Assembly: GCA_012845835.1 (NCBI GenBank) | Contig: JABAKD010000007.1 | Span: 1,521,016 to 1,585,015, forward strand | Origin: Undaria pinnatifida | Lineage: Eukaryota; Sar; Phaeophyceae; Laminariales; Alariaceae | Length of the DNA: 64,000 bases | Direction of reading: 5' to 3' | Shown here: piece after piece, positions 1 to 11,334 of the stretch | Layout: each line of letters starts with the position of its first letter | Numbering within the stretch: the first letter of the stretch is position 1 | Translations under genes and position numbers: made by a program | Notes under the pieces: model-generated | Told to the model about the DNA's origin: nothing | What the model saw: the letters and a program-made list of their open reading frames with translations, nothing else | Databases searched by the model: none

Positions 1-700
1 TGGGACACCGTCGAGCTTCCGCCGCACACGAGAACGATATTATCCCATCCCCAGATCATAATGCTTCCATGCATGTACAACTCCAAAAATCCGAGCACTA
101 AAGCAGCGAACTCTTGAAACGATGCCGCCCCGCACCGTGTGGAAACCCCACTTCCATCGCCTAATTGCTGGTTGGGGTGAGCCCATGGAGCCAGGGTGCC
201 CGGAGGGTTGACCCTCTCCGTACAACGTCGAGCTTCCGCCGATCCCTAGGAAGGGAATATGCCACTCCCGCATTATATCCCTTTCATACATTTACAGATC
301 CAATAGCCCGGTGGACCAAAGCGGAGATCATGGGATCTTTACCGGTTCACGAGGTGTTTACACGCCAACCCCACTGGCTCATGATTGACCGGGGGGCATT
401 CGTGGAGCCAGCGCGCCGCGAGAGTTGCCCCTCGAGACAACGTCGAGGTTCTGCCGCACCCGGGGATGATAGTGTCCCATTCTCGCATCATAAATCATAC
501 CATGCATATATATCCCCGACAACCCAGGGCCGAGGACAGCGGTCCTCCGAGTAGATTCGGCCCCGTACGATGTGGAAACCCCACCCCAATCGACTGATTG
601 CTTATTGGCTGAGGCTGATGTAGGCAGCGCCCGTCGAGGGTTTGCCCTTGTAACAACGCCGAGCTTCTGCAGCACCCGGAGACGATAAGGTCAAGGGCGA
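1..700. repeat. Satellite-like tandem array, period about 216 bp
   Basis: Three and a bit units of a degenerate tandem repeat. The marker GTCGAGCTTC (or a close variant) occurs at 10, 227, 442 and 658, so the period is 215-217 bp. Each unit also carries a 'ccgcac...gtgtggaaacc ccac' core (near 130, 355 and 565), followed by an ATTGGCT-like stretch. The same core recurs at 10.75-11.33 kb and 34.75-35.49 kb, so this is a dispersed family. Short open frames through it are not convincing as genes. Confidence 0.75.
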
Positions 701-754
701 AGGAAGAACCTAGAAGCTGCCCTGGACAGTGCATGCGTGGTACTGGCTTCTACG

Positions 755-1185
755 GAAATGGATCGACCATCCGAGGAGCAGGAGGAGGAGCACGAGGAGG
801 ATGAGGAGGACGAGAACGAAGAGGCACTCGGCAACCACGTACATATCGTGTCCTGTTATACGACGACGACGAGAAGACGGTGTTCGTCGCCCGCCTAAAC
901 CTCGCGGCCTGCCATAGGACGAGGACGACGAGGACGAGGGGGGAAGGAGACAGCCATAAAGTCTCTCGGCAACCGCCTACACGGGGCGAAATACTATTGG
1001 ACGGGAAGAGCGAGGAGGACAAGTAAGAAGAACAAGAACAAGAAGATAAAGAAGGAGACGAGCACGAGGAGGACGTGGACAAGGAGGAGGACGAAGAGAA
1101 CAAGGAGGGGCTCGGTAATCGCCTATACGTCGGCGCCTTCTACACTCCCCGCGTGTCTACCTCGGGTGTGGGACCTTGGTTGTAT
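755..1185 (+). other. Degenerate acidic-linker / LGNRLY repeat, possible gene remnant
   Basis: A purine-rich stretch. On the plus strand it reads as Glu/Asp-rich linkers alternating with a short motif: LGNHVHIVSCY from about 828, LGNRLHGAKYY from about 964 and LGNRLYVGAFYTPRV from about 1111, so the spacing is 136-147 bp. The frame is broken between units by stops and shifts. This looks like a decayed repetitive coding sequence or an expanded GA-rich minisatellite. I recognise no protein family. Confidence 0.35.
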
Positions 1186-1189
1186 GTTT

Positions 1190-1950
1190 TAAAGACGATG
1201 GAAACGACAGCCCGGATATCTTGAGCCGGGGAAATGAAGATAGCAACAACAGTTCGAAAAGCTGTACGCACAGATAATAAAGACAGTCTGATTGTGAAGG
1301 CCTTTCGTCAGCCAAAGTTGTACGCCTTCCATGCGCGGTGGTTTGCCTACCCCCACAAGAGCACTTCCGTCGAAGAAGGCTGAGGAATCGCGACGTAGCA
1401 ATCGACTCACAGCATCACACTTACACGCCTAGCCTGAGGCCAGCATCGCTGCATTACCCGGCTCGGTAATGACCCGATTCACGAAGAAAGCGAGAAACAG
1501 AGGTTATGTCAAATGCGTCAGGCTCAATGTTGTTGCCAATCATCTATGATGTTTCATTTTACAATTCGAGTAAGAAAATGCATGCCTCCACATCAATGGG
1601 AAGCCCCGACCATGCAGATGTGTCCCCTGACACCAAACGCCCCACCGCCAGCTGGAGTCAGACATGACAACGGCACTCGGTAGGTTGAGCATGGTCACAG
1701 TCGTCATGATTAGACAGCACGGGCGCTTCGCGGGCCTCGTGCGCGTGAAACTTTGCCGTAGGGGGTTGCCCTGTTAAAGAGTAGGATCCTCAAGGCATCC
1801 ATCTGTTGAATGTAGATGATCATTACATAGTCAAATACGTGTATGCACAGTAGTGGGAAAGCTGTCGAACCATGAATTAGACGTTGTTTGCTTTGGGAAT
1901 GGAAGATGACACATATATGGTACTGCATTCCACCAAGTAATGACGTGTTG
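1190..1950. other. No gene recognised
   Basis: Open frames here are under about 75 codons and show no recognisable motif. No RNA gene or clear repeat was seen. Confidence 0.5.
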
Positions 1951-1952
1951 AC

Positions 1953-2045
1953 AGGTCACGTGCGTAGTATCGAAGTGTAGACTAGGTCACGTGCGTAAGA
2001 TCGACGTGTTTACTATGTAACGTGCGTAAGGTTGACCTGTGTGTC
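1953..2045. repeat. 31 bp tandem repeat, three copies
   Basis: Copies start at 1953, 1984 and 2015. The shared core is a near-palindromic AGGTCACGTGCGTA followed by a TCGACGTGT-like tail. The central CACGTG E-box palindrome is intact in the first two copies and altered to AACGTG in the third. Confidence 0.75.
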
Positions 2046-2049
2046 GTTT

Positions 2050-3845
2050 GTTGTGGATACTACTATAATTTGTCACCGTAAGAAGGAAGAGACGCGAGTG
2101 CTTACACATCGAGTTCACTCTTCACATCTGCATCTGAGCTTGGACAGTTTGTAGTGACGTAAGTTTTTGCTGGCCCAACGAGCCCATCTAAAGTGACCCA
2201 CCATTGTCTAAACGATCATCAGTCAGGCTCGAGCTCATCTCGCCACGACTCTGTGTTAGCCTCTGAAGACCGTCATCAGTCAGGCATTACCACGTCTCTA
2301 ACATGCCCCTGGTATACAGAGGCCAACGCGAGCAGCAAACACATGAACGGGGGGGAGGGTGGTGAAAAGAGGCAGAATCCACAGCGTCGTGTCCACCAAG
2401 GGAGGGCAGATGAGACTTGCGCCACGATAGGGGTAACATTGTTTTGCCAAACCGGTTCTGTTCTGACTGACGGGGCTCCTCAGCTGAGGAACTACCGAAT
2501 GTAACTGGAACTTCACGTTTGGTTTGCAATGCGCTCGTTGTATCCCTAAGCCATGGGACATTTCCTCGGGTTACACACTCAGCGCTTTTGAAAGGCGGTG
2601 TTTCTGTGAGCTGCAAAGCTGTTCAAGTGAAAAGCCTCATAAACTATACGAGGCCAAGCACCCTAGAACCCGTCATGAACAGTACAGAGGGGGACGTAGA
2701 TGACGTCTTCACGGGTCCCGCACGAACGCACAACAATCCCATGTTTGCTTCTGTAGGCAACGATCCCCCGGGAACAATGCGACGGGCGTAGGTATGGAGG
2801 CTAAGAAGGTGTAGGTACGTACGTTCGTGGGCCATCCCACCATAACGTGTTGCCGCTTCCCGGCGGAGACGCCTTCTACAGCAGCAGGTACGCGTTAGTT
2901 TCTGCGGCTCGAAAGCCTTCGAGGAGCTAACTCCCTCACCCAAGAAGCTACATATTTCGAACGGATCAACGCTCGACCTGATGAACACTGCTGTGACCAA
3001 GACCGTCCACACTCTAAAATCAGAACGATAGTATTAGGTAGTTCCTTATGCAAGAGCTCGTTAGTCAGTAATGCCGCCCCTTTCGTAGTACGTGTCTGGG
3101 GGTATCGGTCACTATGGGTGTGCAAGGGTGGGGTGCAAGGCCCCTATGCAGCATTCACGCGTTTGTTTGGGCGCAGTGTAAACTGGGGAAGTCGGTAAGG
3201 AACATTAGGGGACAAGAGTGATTGGGAGCTGCCAACCCCGTGAGCAGCGAAGTCACCCCCATGAATCGGTCGGGGTCGTGTGACCTCTCGCTTGTGTTGA
3301 TCCCGGAGAACGGGCGCTTATAAGTACTCGAGCGCGGGGGCAAGGACTTTTCAATCCGCACCATACTCCACCATTCCCCTTCTAAAGGTTATATTCCATA
3401 CTTGGTACCCTTTTTGACCCACCTTACGGCAACTCGCCTTACCTACTGTATGCAATGCGTAGTGCTCTTTTCACCTTTCCTCTCTCGTATCTCGTTGTGT
3501 CCATCTCCCTCCGTGATACGGCGGCGTTTAGATCCTCTGCCATGCTACTCCATCTCACATCGCTGCCGCGGGGTTCACGCACGTAGAGATCTAGCGAGAT
3601 CCAGCGGTACCTTTCGTTCACTTTGTTCCTACTGGACTTTCACTAAGCACAGCGACAGATTGTTCAAGCGTCCAAGTCACCAGTGGCGTGATCAACCGGT
3701 TGGTTATCCTAAGCACAGGGAACGACGCATGTATACGAGCGGGCAGCGCCCTTGCCCGTGTGAACAGTGGCTTTTATCTTGCACTTTTAACATTTCGATT
3801 GTTTGCTCAAGAGGGTGGCGTCGACGTTAGACTTAACACCCGGTG
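2050..3845. other. No gene recognised; flank of a retroelement remnant
   Basis: Open frames on both strands are at most about 140 codons and none resembles a known domain. The stretch lies on the 3' side (minus-strand sense) of the gypsy RT remnant, where RNase H and integrase would be expected, but I could not recognise either. Confidence 0.4.
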
Positions 3846-3849
3846 GTTC

Positions 3850-4445
3850 TTTAACGATGCAGCATTGCGCTAGCTTCGTAGACAAGCGTTACTGCCAAGC
3901 GGGCGGTTTCATCAAGGCTTACTGAAAAGCCGAACTGGAGTCGCGCCAGCGACTTCTCCGCAAGCCCTATGTCCCCGTCGATTTGGCGGACGTGAATGCT
4001 GGCATCGTCAAGCCAGCCCCTAACACCGTTACCTTTTGGCAACCCCAGCGCCTCGCGCCCGTAGAGCGTCAACAATACAGAAGGAGTATCCAAACTGCAG
4101 CCACATCGGTGGCACCCTTACAGATCACCGTGAGGGGCGCGAAAAACTGTCTTGTGCGAGTTCTCCTCAGCATGTTCCAGATGAAGGGAACCCGATGTTA
4201 GAAACGATGGACGTGAAGCACATGGCGCTCTTCGTGCAGTGATGCTTGCAATACCCCCCTCCCCCCAAAGGTTGACCTCCAGCAACTCGTTCTCTGTGGT
4301 AACGACAAATCCTTACCGTGCCATCTTTCCTTCCTGCAACGCCGTAACTTACCATTGACGCTGACTGTGGCCAGCAGATGAACCCTGCCGCCTTTGTTTG
4401 GCCCAGTCGCGGTGCATCATGATGATTTCCTCCGGCGAATACCAC
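3850..4445 (-). mobile_element. Ty3/gypsy-type reverse transcriptase remnant (frameshifted)
   Basis: Read on the minus strand, three pieces in different frames line up with the gypsy RT domain in the expected order. Near 4394-4292 is AGFICWPQSASM...GRKDGTVRIC, matching the RT start where families have an AGFI.PS.S...KKDGT.R.C block. Near 4190-4125 is AEENSHKTVFRAPHGDL, matching the KTAF.T..G.YE block. Near 4010-3880 is WLDDASIHVRQIDGDI followed by LARLQFGFSVSLD, matching the catalytic YLDD segment with Tyr replaced by Trp. About 100 codons separate the first and last blocks, as in intact RTs. Frameshifts make it non-functional. No LTRs, gag, RNase H or integrase were identified. Confidence 0.7.
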
Positions 4446-4449
4446 CGCA

Positions 4450-7400
4450 ACTTTGCAGCATCGGTAGTGAAGCTGCTGTCAGAGACGGATGCAATTTAGG
4501 GCGGCCTAACACAGGGACAGTCATCGGACTGACCGGGTATACGTGCCCGTAGCTCCCCACCACTCGAACGAGGATCGACTTCCCGCAGGCACCTGGTACG
4601 CATGATGCGGTCGGGGAGCACCGACCTTTTTGCCTCAAAAGGTGTCGGAATAAAACCCGAACGTGTAAAAAGGTGGAAAGTTCTATGGAGTAGGACTGAA
4701 ACGAAAAGCATTTTATAGACACATGCTAGGCTATGCGATTATAATTATTTATGGTATCGTTCCTCTTTTGATGAACGCGTTAATCAGACATATTTTGGCC
4801 AGCGTACTACCCCTACCGTAGAGGCGTCCTGAGCAATCTTGGTAACGTTGGTCAGTGACAAGTCCACCACATCGACGCCCGCTCCTACGCATCCCCCCAG
4901 AACTACAAGCAGTGGCTGTTCCCCCCTCCCTGGTGCAGCGTCTACCTGAGTGTTCGTGGCTAATATAATCCACATGCGATTATTGTCGCTTGTATTGACA
5001 GCGTGAATCTTAATCAACGACCTCGCCGTGCTTAGAGGCCAAGGGTGCGTGCGCACACTTCACCACCTTGTATGAGCGGTCTGGGGTACTGCCACTGCGC
5101 CCCGCGCGCTATTTCTCATTACACATTTCCATATATTACACATTAACGGTTTGATGCTCTGGGGGGGGTGATGGAGCTACGGTAGTATCCCTTGAAAACA
5201 CCTCCCGGGGCGCCTTTAATTTTTTTAATACGTCCTGGGGCGTTCGCAAAGTTAGGCGGGGGGGATTTTCCACAAAAAAAACACACCCCTGGGGCGAACA
5301 TTCCTATTGAAGGTATGCCCTTAGGATCATAGCGGTTTACGTAACCAGAAAGCAATAGTCCCCTAGATTATCGCTTGATACTTGAGTTAGGCGCGTTGCC
5401 ATGCGCCTTGTTGCACCGGCACATTGTGACATTGCAAGTCCCGTGCGTTTGTCGGGAGGAGTACCGAGGTAGTGCGCGACTTTAAATTGTTGCATGGAAT
5501 ATGAGTGGGAAGAAACAACACAAAACAACAACAGCAATAGCGAAGACAACCAACGACAACAACACCACCAACCACAACATGACCTTCCGTTCCACCATCA
5601 GCTTCCTGGTTGTCTTGGGGGTTGGGCTTATTTACCGTAATAACCCCGCCACACGCTAATTAGCCCTGGCACCACCGTATTCCGGGCTGATCGAAACTCC
5701 CACTCCAGGGTTCCGTTGTCCCCCCAGGTTCGTGGGCCCACGTTGGCTTGGGTTGGCCTCTCGGACATTTCCGCTCATTCTCCCTCTCTACGCGACGGCT
5801 TGACGGCGTGGAGCCAAACCCACGGTGCCCTTCTCGGCCTTTGCTTCGCTTAATTGGACTGCTGTCTGGCAGGTCACCGCCCTTCGCTGCGCCGCCTTGG
5901 AGTGAGAGGGGCCGGTGGACAAAATATGTTGCACCCACGGAGCTGCACCCACGGAGCTTTTGCGGCACGTTTAGACCCTCCGTCGCCCGCGTAGCTGAAA
6001 ATGATTCTATCACATATCAGAAACATTGCCTCAGCGATTAGCAGGCGCTATTAGGCGGAGGAGAGAAGCTAGGTAGAACAACATAATTTGCATAAATTAT
6101 CGTACTCCAAAGTAGACTCGCAGATGACCAAAAACTAGGAACAATGACAACAACTGCACTGAGCCAAATGGGGCTCAACTCGAACACATCGAGAATTGGG
6201 ACCGCTAACCATATCAATAGTGTTCTACTCTACCACCTCCGTCAATTCTATGCAGTCATACATATAAGATATCAGGCATCAGACATTGGACATTGATACG
6301 AGCAAATAGTGAATCCTACTTCCCCCCTGCTCTTGACAAGTGTCATGATAATGCCCATTCCATCTAGACTAATGCAAGCTCAAAATAATAATGTTCAATT
6401 TCGAACAAAGTATATGAACACCGCCTTCAACATCATTCCGGTAATCAACACTCAGCCTTTCCTCGAAAAACCGTCATGAGCTCATTCAAATAAGATAGAG
6501 CAATCGTCAGTGCCGTAATCAAACGCAAGCATCTAAACAATACTGGCTTGTGCTCCAAAATCATTTCAGTAATCAATACTCATCACTGTAACTAGAAACG
6601 TGTCGTTCACGGTAGTCAAATGGGAATCGCTGAGCAGATTAGTGTCGCGCGCACCGACCTAGCTTGCAGGTTATAAACCAAGCGATTTGGCTCAGCTGGT
6701 TCTCACTGAAAGGGGTTTTGAGAATGCCATATACTGATTTCGCAGGAATGACTCTGGGTAGCTTGTCGAAACGTTGCCGTCCCTAAAGCCCAGAATTCTC
6801 CAGATGTTAGAAAACCCATAGGCCTGGGGTGTTGGAGCGTCCCCTATTGTTGTTTCGTCGTGTGTGCTTTCGTTTTTGTTGCGCGAGGGCTTGTAATATA
6901 TGCGTGCTACTGCCGCTGCTGTTGCTGCTGCTGTTGTCGAACCCATACTACACGTAGTATCCACGACCGTCTACTGTTGGACACAAGGGCGCGGTTTAGG
7001 TCCAAGCTGACCAGAGTGCGCACCGTGGATGTCGGACGAGGACCATGGAGGGGTTGTAGACAGATTGAAAAATCGCACCGCAGTCCTGATGAACAAACTT
7101 ATGCATCTTACACTTTGCTGCATCGGCTCAATTAGGATTCAGATTGTGAATGGTCTGTCGATGGGTGACCCGTGTGGACACAGCCGTTGGCGACGAGTTC
7201 ATTGCCGCAAGCAAGTGCCCGCACTCACTGGAATGTGATATGTGGCGTCACGGAAATGATATATGTTGCGCATGTACGGTGTGCTGTGTATGCGCTGCTC
7301 CGTTTGGAGACTGAAAATACCATACGCGCATCGGCTGGGAATGCCCAGGACGCGGGCCACGATAGGGTAGCACGCTTTGGCTAACGTTTTTTTACAGGCG

Positions 7401-8390
7401 GGGCTTCTCAACCGAGGCATTACCCAGTATTTCCGGAATACCACTCTATTTTATTCAGCATTATCGACAACATGCGTAGGACATAGGGTTGTTCGTTGGG
7501 GTATGCTTGCCCATTTTCTCAGAGGCGGTTCACCGGTAAGTAGTCGGCTCCTCATGTTAGTAACCGCAGGACACATTGCTGCACCGTTAACGAGAGACCT
7601 GGTGGCCCTCGAGTACGCATAATCAGCGATGCGTCGTGTATAGGTCTACTTGGTACCATGTGCGTACTCAAGGGACAAGAGCACAATTTTGTTGCAGCAA
7701 TCTTATAGGTATCCGGTGAGAGTCAAGACGGATCCACAGATAGCATGATACAGTCAAGGCGAGGTCGAGAGACTGGTGCGTGTCGAGGCTCTGTCGTTGG
7801 GATAAGAGATGCACAAGTGATACTGAGTGTTTGCGAAAGTCGCTGTGATGAAGAAGCTTAGAACGTTGTTGAACAGGCGCTTGATTGGTTAAATGTGGAA
7901 ACCAAGAAGGGAATTAAACGAAAGGGGGTGATGTCGGCAGTGGGAGCCTCCTTATCATTTCGAGACAATATCCACGTTACGAGCAGATGCGGAGGGAAGT
8001 TGACATTGCACAAGTTATGTGACGTGAAGGAACAAAGTCAAGCACCACGGCATATGTATTTATCTGCATCTAGAACAAGATACTCAGCGTACCCCAGCTT
8101 AGTGCGTGCATGTGAACAACGTAAATTCCCACTCCAATATATTCCCCTGAGGAGAACTCACTAGCTAGGGGAACATGATAACTCAGATAATCAAAACACA
8201 ATTAACACAGCAGTTCAGCGCTGTGAAAAAACGGCGTCAATGTGGATGAAGTCATGTCACTCAAGACAATCGAAATACGAATGGAACAACTTATTCCGAC
8301 CAGTGTATGAACAGCGGTAATATGAATGTGCAGGCATGTAAAACATAACTCGTGCTAAATAACCAGCGATACGTGTCGTAGAAAAAAAGG
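4450..8390. other. No gene recognised
   Basis: Scattered open frames of up to 117 codons (for example 5660-6013 minus) have no recognised domain. Small features are a CAACAACA-rich stretch near 5515-5580, a 14 bp direct repeat around 5930-5955 (CACCCACGGAGCT twice) and a short CTG-rich run at 6910-6940. Part of the gypsy remnant's 5' side may extend into 4450-4750 but is not recognisable. Confidence 0.45.
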
Positions 8391-8391
8391 A

Positions 8392-8749
8392 GAACCTGTC
8401 CGATCTGTGTTCAACCCACCCCCTGATTGGATACCTAGAGTTATATGAAACTGAAGGAAACAGGAACTGTGTACGATTATACTGTGCAGCAAAGATGCGT
8501 CCTACAGAACCAGCTTTGCGTATTTACCTTCATGCTCGAAAAAATGATCTATGCATAGAGATAGTACAGAACCTGTCTGCTGCGTGTTCAACACGCCCCC
8601 ATTTTTGATACCTAAAAGAGTTTTATGAAACTGAAGGAAACAAGGAACTTTGGACAGTTATCTTGTGCAGCAAGCATGCGCACTGCAAAGTCAGGTTTGC
8701 CTACGTACCTTCATACTCGAAACTAATATATAAACATACAGATAGTACG
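8392..8749. repeat. 177 bp direct tandem duplication
   Basis: The segment starting GAACCTGTC at 8392 is repeated from 8569. Both copies contain GTTCAAC.C.CCCC, TTATGAAACTGAAGGAAAC and TTGTGCAGCAA-like blocks, and both end at GATAGTAC. Scattered substitutions show the duplication is not recent. Confidence 0.8.
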
Positions 8750-10745
8750 TCAATACACCGTAGTGGGCGTAGACACATCACCAACGCTACTCGTGGCGTT
8801 CCATCATTGACCAGGGACGTGTATCCCAGAAGCACAAGGGGAATAACGTACCCGCTGTATGCTTACTGATTCTGCTCAATTGCATGCTACCGTACAACAA
8901 ACTTGAATCCGAGAAAATCGAATATGACCTGTGGATGTGTACGTCGAGTGCTACACCGAAGTGTGCACCCATTTACAGTTTTGTGAGCTTTTATATGTGA
9001 TATGTAGTTCAAAGCTACACCTAAACAAAAAAAAACTCAAAAGCATGCAGACGCGAGTCTGGTACGGCAACAAAGCGCACCATGTTTTGTATGACCTTGA
9101 CTGTGATGTGTACTCGTCAGAACGTTACTGTACAGGAGGCAAAACTAATCTCAAAAACAGTAGAGCTCAAATAGTACAGTACGTCTACCAACCCGTCTTG
9201 AAGGGTTTACATAATAGAAAACTATACGTACTAAGGCAGTGGTACTGTAGTTCAGCGATAATCGGACGACTGCTATACAAAAGGAAACAAAGAGAACGGA
9301 TAGAAAACATCTCCCCCAAGAAAAGCAAAACAAAAGCAAGACAAATTAAACAATCTATTGCTGTATCTCTGAAGGATCCTCTGCTTCCATAGCAATTTTC
9401 CGCGTTGTTGTTGCTTCTCATGGCGATCCTGTTGTTCGTCCTGCCGTTGTTGTGTAGGCCCAATGAAGGATCACGTGTGAATCACAAAGAGATGAACCTA
9501 GTACAGGTGGGTGGAGAGATGGGTGTGAATGTATGTGTTGCGTCCCCAGCGACAAATGCGGTAAATGACTGAATCGACCGTCATGAACCCTTAAAATGAA
9601 ATCCGAGCTGGATGAGACACCCACGAGAGAGCTGGTTACACCTACAGTAGTAGTGAGAATGTCGCTATTCACGTGGCTGGTTCCAATTGCGGTGGAGGAT
9701 CCGTTAGCCATCTTCTTTAATTAAGGCCTCGGTGGGGAGTTGAGCTGATTTTCGGCCCCCACGGAGTCGGCGATGCATTCCTCTCTCGGTTTTGAATGAA
9801 GAGCAACTGAAGGCTTGGAAATCCTATTGCAGCGTGTTTATGCGAGAAGAATACGCGTTTGACGCCTTTGATTGGATGAAAATGCCGGTGGCTATCTGCT
9901 GGTGGCCATCCACTGTCCTGATGATTGTGGACCTCCTCCAGGCCAACGTCGAAGACTTCTAGAAAAAATACTTTGATCACAAGGGCTCCGCATGGGTAGG
10001 GCAGAGCAGCACTTCGACTTGTTCGGTTCAGTGTTTTCGATAGAGTAAAAACCGTTACCAGTCTACGCGTGTAGAATGTGAAGTAATGCCAAGCGATTGA
10101 TATAGACTAACAGTGGACTACTTACTTCTTCTGTCGTTTCCTCCGTTTCTCCGTTTCCTGAGTAAATCCGATTCCGCGCTTCATCATATATATTTCGATC
10201 GGATGAATCCGAGCCCACGCAGACTGACCTTCTAGTCTGACCACGAAGAGACGTTTCGATTGCATTTCTTGACTTTTTGACTCAACCAAGCATCCAGGGC
10301 CAGCAAGGGGATGGCCGCATGTTTGCAGCATGTTCTCCACGTAGCCACTGGCAGGCGCACACTGAGCCGTCTTCTGCTACTACATGCATACATATGATAC
10401 CACACGCCTAGATCTGAGGCTCGCAGACCGACTGTATCTCTCTGTGTGTATAGTGACCGTGGAGAGACTTGCTGACGGTATTATAGGCGTGTAACACGGT
10501 ATCGCTGCCTTCGTCGTTAAATTCCTCGAATGCTGTTATAATAAAGCTGCTACTTGCTGCTGTAGACCACTCTCATCTGGTAGATGGAATGTTAGTAGTA
10601 CGCGGTAGCACTGAACTAAGAACTTGGCAGTTAATAATTTCAGGCTCGATCGAGCTTTAGACGAAAATAAAACATGTTATACCTGGTATGGCCTTTTTGT
10701 CTGATCACTAGTCGCTCATTGGCCAGGGATCGTACATAAAGTCGC
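8750..10745. other. No gene recognised; one long lysine-rich open frame
   Basis: The longest frame is 8931-9392 on the plus strand (153 codons) with a Lys/Arg-rich C-terminus. It has no recognisable domain and overlaps opposite-strand frames. Minus-strand frames at 9980-9717 and 9711-9418 are adjacent and could be fragments of one thing, but I cannot name a family. Confidence 0.35.
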
Positions 10746-10749
10746 CGTC

Positions 10750-11330
10750 ATCTGGGGACGAGCGAGTTTTTCCCAGAATCATAATCCATCCACATATATA
10801 CAACTCCGACAATCCGGGAACGAACACGGGGATAGCACCAGGATTGATATGTCCCCGCACAGTGTGGAAATTCCCAACCCCACAGACCGGCCGATCTCGG
10901 CTGGGGGTGGTATATTATAGAGACAGCTCCACACGGGGACGACAGGGTCCCATCCCCGGTCCAGGGGCCATTCCATATATCTAATAATCAGACAAACGGG
11001 GGAAGGAAACCGAGTTCTCTCGGGTCGACACCGCCCCCCACGGTGTGGAAACCTCAGTTTCATTGGCTATAGAGTCACTGATTGGTTCGAGCTCCACAGC
11101 GCCACCCCATCCTAGGAGGATGATAGAGGCTCACAAACCAATGGGAGGCAATTCCGTCGCACACGGGGGAGATAGGGCCCCATCCCGGGTTCAGAAATCT
11201 TCCGAAACGCTACATCTCCAACCACGCGGGAACTATAATGATGACATCCCGGTTCGATACCTTCCCGCACGGCGTGTCAATCCCGACTCCATTGCCTTAT
11301 TACTCGTTATTGGCTGGTAGGCGTCGACCA
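10750..11330. repeat. Second block of the 216 bp satellite-like family
   Basis: Three degenerate units with the core 'ccgcac(g/a)gtgtggaaa' at about 10856, 11036 and 11266 (spacing about 181 and 231 bp). Each is preceded by catccc..atcataat-like and acaactcc.acaatcc-like blocks, as in the block at 1-700. Copies of ATTGG follow the core. Confidence 0.65.
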
Positions 11331-11334
11331 AATA

